NCBI RefSeq assembly: GCF_030252345.1
Contig: NZ_CP126980.1
Location: 3,797,501 to 3,861,500 of the forward strand
Origin: Actinoplanes oblitus
GTDB taxonomy: Bacteria; Actinomycetota; Actinomycetes; Mycobacteriales; Micromonosporaceae
DNA: 64,000 bases
Direction of reading: 5' to 3'
Shown in pieces: positions 60,349-64,000 of this stretch. The translations under genes were made by a program, and so were the position numbers. The notes beneath the pieces are model-generated. The model made no database searches. It worked only from the letters and a program-made list of their open reading frames with translations, and had not been told where the DNA came from. Within the stretch, counting starts at the first letter, position 1, and each line of letters begins with the position of its first letter.

Positions 60349-62844
60349 TCAGGAGGTGGCGGAGACCTCCTCCGGCACCGCGCCCGCCCTCTCGGCGCCG
60401 CGGAAGACCAGCTTGGACTTGTCCACGTTGGCCGGGTCGCCCTCGCAGTCCACCACGACGGTCTGGCCGGGGCGCAGTTCGTTGAACAGGATCTGCTCGG
60501 ACAGGGTGTCCTCGAGGTCCCGCTGGATGGTGCGGCGCAGCGGCCGGGCACCCAGCACCGGGTCGAAGCCCTTGGCCGCCAGGTACCGCTTCGCGTTGTC
60601 GGTCAGTTCGAGGCCCATGTCCTTGTTCTTCAGCTGGCGCTCGATGCGCGCGGTGAAGATGTCGACGATCTGCAGGATCTCCTGCTCGCGCAGCTGGTGG
60701 AAGACGATCGTGTCGTCGATGCGGTTGAGGAACTCCGGGCGGAAGTGCTGCTTCAGCTCGTCGTTGACCTTGGTCTTCATCCGGTCGTAGTTCGACTCCT
60801 CGGCCTCGGAGGCCTGGAAGCCCAGCGACACCGCCTTGGCCACGTCCCGGGTGCCGAGGTTGCTGGTGAGGATGATGACGGTGTTCTTGAAGTCGACGAT
60901 CCGGCCCTGGCCGTCGGTGAGCCGGCCGTCCTCCAGGATCTGCAGCAGCGTGTTGAAGACGTCCGGGTGGGCCTTCTCGATCTCGTCGAACAGCACCACG
61001 CTGAACGGCTTGCGCCGCACCTTCTCGGTCAGCTGGCCGCCCTCGTCGTAACCCACGTAGCCGGGCGGGGCACCGACCAGCCGGGACACGGTGTAGCGGT
61101 CGTGGAACTCGGACATGTCCAGCTGGATCAGCGCGTCCTCGGAGCCGAACAGGAACTCCGCCAGGGCCTTGGACAGCTCGGTCTTACCGACACCGGACGG
61201 GCCGGCGAAGATGAACGAGCCGGACGGCCGCTTCGGGTCCTTCAGACCGGCCCGGGTCCGCCGGATCGCCTTGGACACCGCCTTGACCGCGTCCTCCTGG
61301 CCGATGACCCGCTTGTGCAGGTCATCCTCCATGCGCAGCAGCCGGGAGGTCTCCTCCTCGGTGAGCTTGTAGACCGGAATACCGGTCCAGTTGCCCAGCA
61401 CCTCGGCGATCTGCTCGTCGTCGACCTCGGACACCACGTCCAGGTCGCCGGCCTTCCACTCCTTCTCCCGCTGCGCCCTCTCCTCCAGCAGCCGTCTCTC
61501 CCGGTCCCGCAGGTCGGCGGCACGCTCGAAGTCCTGCGCGTCGATCACCGACTCCTTGTCCCGGCGCACCTGGGCGATCCGCTCGTCCAGCTCGCGCAGG
61601 TCCGGCGGCGTGCTCATCCGGCGGATGCGCATCCGGGCGCCGGCCTCGTCGATCAGGTCGATCGCCTTGTCCGGCAGGAACCGGTCGGAGATGTACCGGT
61701 CCGCGAGGGTGGCCGCCGCGACCAGCGCCGCGTCGGTGTAGGTGACCCGGTGGTGTGCCTCGTAGGCGTCCCGGAGCCCCTTCAGGATCTCGATCGAGTG
61801 CGCCAGCGACGGCTCACCCACCTGGATCGGCAGCAGCCGGCGCTCCAGCGCCTTGTCCTTCTCGACGAACTTGCGGTACTCGTCGAGCGTGGTCGCGCCG
61901 ATCATCTGCAGCTCGCCGCGGGCCAGCATGGGCTTGAGGATCGAGGCGGCGTCGATGGCACCCTCGGCGGCGCCGGCGCCGACCAGGGTGTGGATCTCGT
62001 CGATGAACAGGATGATGTCACCGCGGGTGCGGATCTCCTTGAGCACCTTCTTCAGGCGCTCCTCGAAGTCACCGCGGTACCGCGAGCCGGCCACCAGCGA
62101 ACCCATGTCCAGGGTGTAGAGCTGCTTGTCGGTGAGCGTGTCGGGCACGTCACCGGAGACGATCGCCCGGGCGAGACCCTCCACCGCCGCGGTCTTGCCC
62201 ACGCCGGGCTCGCCGATCAGCACCGGATTGTTCTTCCGCCGCCGGGACAGGCCCTGCATGACCTGCTCGATCTCTTTCTCCCGGCCGATCACCGGGTCGA
62301 GCCGGCCCTCCCGGGCGTCCTGCGTCAGGTTGCGGCCGAACTGCTCCAGCAGCGGCGAACCGGCCGGTGCGGACTCGCCGGACGCCGGCGACGACGACTC
62401 CGTCTCGCCGTGCCCGGCCACCAGCTGGATCACCTGCTGGCGCACCCGGCTCAGGTCGGCGCCGAGCTTGACCAGGACCTGGGCGGCGACGCCCTCGCCC
62501 TCGCGGATCAGGCCGAGCAGGATGTGCTCGGTACCGATGTAGTTGTGCCCCAGCTGCAGCGCCTCGCGCAGGGACAACTCCAGCACCTTTTTGGCGCGCG
62601 GGGTGAACGGGATGTGCCCGCTCGGCGACTGCTGGCCCTGACCGATGATCTCCTCGACCTGCTGGCGGACGCCCTGCAGGGAGACGCCCAGGCTCTCCAG
62701 GGCCTTCGCCGCGACGCCCTCGCCCTCGTGGATCAGGCCGAGCAGCAGGTGCTCCGTGCCGATGTAGTTGTGGTTGAGCATCCGGGCCTCTTCCTGGGCC
62801 AGGACGACCACCCGGCGGGCACGGTCGGTGAAACGTTCGAACAC
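60349..62844 (-). CDS. clpC: ATP-dependent Clp protease ATP-binding subunit ClpC
   Basis: About 831 aa. Hsp100 unfoldase that feeds ClpP. Two N-terminal Clp repeats ([40 protein letters not shown]), AAA-1 with [16 protein letters not shown] and [11 protein letters not shown], the UVR/coiled-coil middle region ([15 protein letters not shown]), AAA-2 with [16 protein letters not shown] and [11 protein letters not shown], and the C-terminal D2-small domain ([16 protein letters not shown]). GTG 62844 gives the standard start [19 protein letters not shown]; the open frame to 63009 is spurious. Essential housekeeping protease in actinomycetes; CtsR is not adjacent. Convergent with the M1 peptidase. 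Confidence 0.98.
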   Translation of the reverse strand: MFERFTDRARRVVVLAQEEARMLNHNYIGTEHLLLGLIHEGEGVAAKALESLGVSLQGVRQQVEEIIGQGQQSPSGHIPFTPRAKKVLELSLREALQLGHNYIGTEHILLGLIREGEGVAAQVLVKLGADLSRVRQQVIQLVAGHGETESSSPASGESAPAGSPLLEQFGRNLTQDAREGRLDPVIGREKEIEQVMQGLSRRRKNNPVLIGEPGVGKTAAVEGLARAIVSGDVPDTLTDKQLYTLDMGSLVAGSRYRGDFEERLKKVLKEIRTRGDIILFIDEIHTLVGAGAAEGAIDAASILKPMLARGELQMIGATTLDEYRKFVEKDKALERRLLPIQVGEPSLAHSIEILKGLRDAYEAHHRVTYTDAALVAAATLADRYISDRFLPDKAIDLIDEAGARMRIRRMSTPPDLRELDERIAQVRRDKESVIDAQDFERAADLRDRERRLLEERAQREKEWKAGDLDVVSEVDDEQIAEVLGNWTGIPVYKLTEEETSRLLRMEDDLHKRVIGQEDAVKAVSKAIRRTRAGLKDPKRPSGSFIFAGPSGVGKTELSKALAEFLFGSEDALIQLDMSEFHDRYTVSRLVGAPPGYVGYDEGGQLTEKVRRKPFSVVLFDEIEKAHPDVFNTLLQILEDGRLTDGQGRIVDFKNTVIILTSNLGTRDVAKAVSLGFQASEAEESNYDRMKTKVNDELKQHFRPEFLNRIDDTIVFHQLREQEILQIVDIFTARIERQLKNKDMGLELTDNAKRYLAAKGFDPVLGARPLRRTIQRDLEDTLSEQILFNELRPGQTVVVDCEGDPANVDKSKLVFRGAERAGAVPEEVSATS

Positions 62845-63053
62845 GTCACTCACGTCCTCGTGGCGAAGCCCCACGCACCCCGCCCGATGAGGCGCACGCA
62901 GACGTGCGGAACCGGCAGGTGTCACATGCGCTGAGTCGGGGCCTCTTGGCGTCGATGCGGGGTCCGCGTGGGCGACCCCGCGACGCTCGTGCAGGCGCGG
63001 CTGCACCACGAGCCTACAACGATCCGGCCTACGATGAGCGTGGGAGGCAGGCC

Positions 63054-63911
63054 ATGAACGAGACCCGGAACCGACGATCCGTACCCGATCGGGCCCGCAA
63101 AAGGGCGGTCCGCGCGCTGGCCGCCGAGCTCGGCGTGGCCTACTCGGTGGCGTCCCGCCTGCTCGCGGAGCGTGCCGCGGCCTCCGCCGAGCCCCGGCGG
63201 CCCGGCCTGCCGGCCGACGAGCACCGCGCCTGGGTGTTCGCCGCCCGCGAACAACGCACCTTCCACTCCCGGGTGCACGACACCCGGACCGCTGCCGAGT
63301 TGCCGCTGGGCCGCGCCGCCCACCTGGCCCGCCGGTTCCCGCCGCTGCGTGACAGCGGGGGGTCGGGCCCGCTCTATCACGGCGAGGGCCGCGAGACGAT
63401 CATCGCGATGCTCTACGCCGTCCTCGAGCACGAGTCGCCCGATCTGCTGCCGCCGGCCGACGAGTTGGCCTGGGCGGCCGAGCTGGGGGAGGAGACGGCT
63501 GTCGACATCGCCTGCCGGGCTCTCGACCGGGCCGCCCGCCACCTGCTCGACGAGGACCGCTGGCGGCTGTGGGCGCGCGTCGAGGCCGCGCTGACCGCCG
63601 GCGACCGGGCGGCCGACCGGCGGATCCGGGACGCCGCGATCGTCCTCGGTCGCGAGCTGCGGTCGACGAGCCTGCGCGGTTCGCTGGACGGCGCCCGGCA
63701 CACCCTGGACGCGCTGCTGGCCGAGGCGTACGACGCGCTGCCGCCGGGCGCGTCGGTGCGGGTCGACGGGCGGGCCGCGACGGTCGTCGGGGCCTGCTGG
63801 GCGGCGGCCGGCCCGCCCACCGGGTACCGGGTCCGCTTCGGCGCCGGTCCGGGCACGCACACGGTCGCGGTACCGGAGACCGGCCATCAAGATCTTCACT
63901 TACCCGGGTAG
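63054..63911 (+). CDS. Hypothetical protein with N-terminal helical motif
   Basis: About 285 aa. ATG 63054 (MNETRNRRSVPDRARKRAVR) follows GGGAGG at 7 bases. The opening ARKRAVRALAAELGVAYSVA is a helix-turn-helix-like motif seen at the N-terminus of several actinobacterial proteins. The middle is alpha-helical (RETIIAMLYAVLEHESPDLL, DELAWAAELGEETAVDIACR) and the C-terminus beta-rich (ASVRVDGRAATVVGACWAAA). No catalytic motif or membrane segment. Divergent from clpC, sharing a 209-base promoter gap. Function unknown. Confidence 0.75.
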   Translation: MNETRNRRSVPDRARKRAVRALAAELGVAYSVASRLLAERAAASAEPRRPGLPADEHRAWVFAAREQRTFHSRVHDTRTAAELPLGRAAHLARRFPPLRDSGGSGPLYHGEGRETIIAMLYAVLEHESPDLLPPADELAWAAELGEETAVDIACRALDRAARHLLDEDRWRLWARVEAALTAGDRAADRRIRDAAIVLGRELRSTSLRGSLDGARHTLDALLAEAYDALPPGASVRVDGRAATVVGACWAAAGPPTGYRVRFGAGPGTHTVAVPETGHQDLHLPG

Positions 63912-63919
63912 TCCCGGGT
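63902..63919. terminator. Hairpin overlapping the last stop codon
   Basis: ACCCGGG-tagt-CCCGGGT; the TAG stop of the hypothetical gene sits in the loop. Short but perfect. The remaining bases to 64000 show no gene. Confidence 0.45.
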
Positions 63920-64000
63920 GCGGATCGCATGCTCCCGCCCGGGCCCGGCGGGCTGATCCGGCTACCGACCCGGTTCCGACGGGGTGGGGCACGCGGTGCG

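Overview
The window is GC-rich throughout, with strongly GC-biased third codon positions, frequent GTG starts and short or overlapping (ATGA-type) gene junctions. Marker genes are actinobacterial: ClpC, an F420/deazaflavin-type nitroreductase, a mycothiol-type DinB/maleylpyruvate isomerase protein, a GAF-ANTAR regulator, DesK-type kinase pairs, an LPXTG surface protein and a Pls/PosA-type peptide synthetase. A filamentous soil actinomycete, most likely Micromonosporaceae (Actinoplanes-like), fits best; that assignment is inference. No rRNA, tRNA, CRISPR array, insertion sequence or phage module was recognised.

Layout. 1-1464: chemoreceptor cut by the window edge. 1581-5688: membrane protein, ABC ATPase, ABC permease, histidine kinase and response regulator in one co-oriented block. 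5702-12134: HEAT-repeat protein, an aldo/keto reductase remnant and a giant LPXTG fibronectin-III surface protein. 12388-19194: F420-type nitroreductase, DUF3800, GH63-like glycosidase, stand-alone CBM20 protein, GAF-ANTAR regulator, mycothiol-type enzyme. 19195-22792 is the most irregular stretch: small genes, an AT-richer island, an HxlR/SnoaL divergent pair. 22929-25407: FAD oxidoreductase with a 42-aa upstream ORF, and a divergent LysR regulator. 25502-28560: two lipoproteins and a secreted haloperoxidase-like protein.

28822-36702 carries a diguanylate cyclase and a carbohydrate block: SMP-30 lactonase remnant, IlvD/Edd dehydratase, broken CBM6/ricin protein, secreted GH31 enzyme and secreted nucleoside hydrolase. 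The remnants suggest a formerly larger sugar-use locus. A 63-bp tandem repeat array follows (36879-37373). 37517-39569: AlkB alkane hydroxylase and TetR regulator. 39624-42226: secreted WD40 and RCC1 beta-propellers. 42464-48814: Ig-like membrane protein, two VOC proteins, a LuxR/AAA regulator coupled to a 67-aa ORF, an SRPBCC protein and a MarR/DUF3224 pair with a clear operator palindrome.

48929-54887: divergent EPSP synthase, Ca2+/cation antiporter, a partner-switch module (SpoIIE phosphatase plus fused STAS-HATPase protein), patatin and SnoaL-like proteins. 55136-60327: the most interesting locus, a single-module membrane NRPS of the Pls/PosA (epsilon-poly-lysine synthetase-like) type translationally coupled to an M1 metallopeptidase. 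60349-63911: ClpC and a hypothetical protein. CebR-type palindromes (TGGGAGCGCTCCCA and a one-base variant) precede the RCC1 and nucleoside hydrolase genes, suggesting a shared sugar-responsive LacI-family regulator encoded elsewhere.
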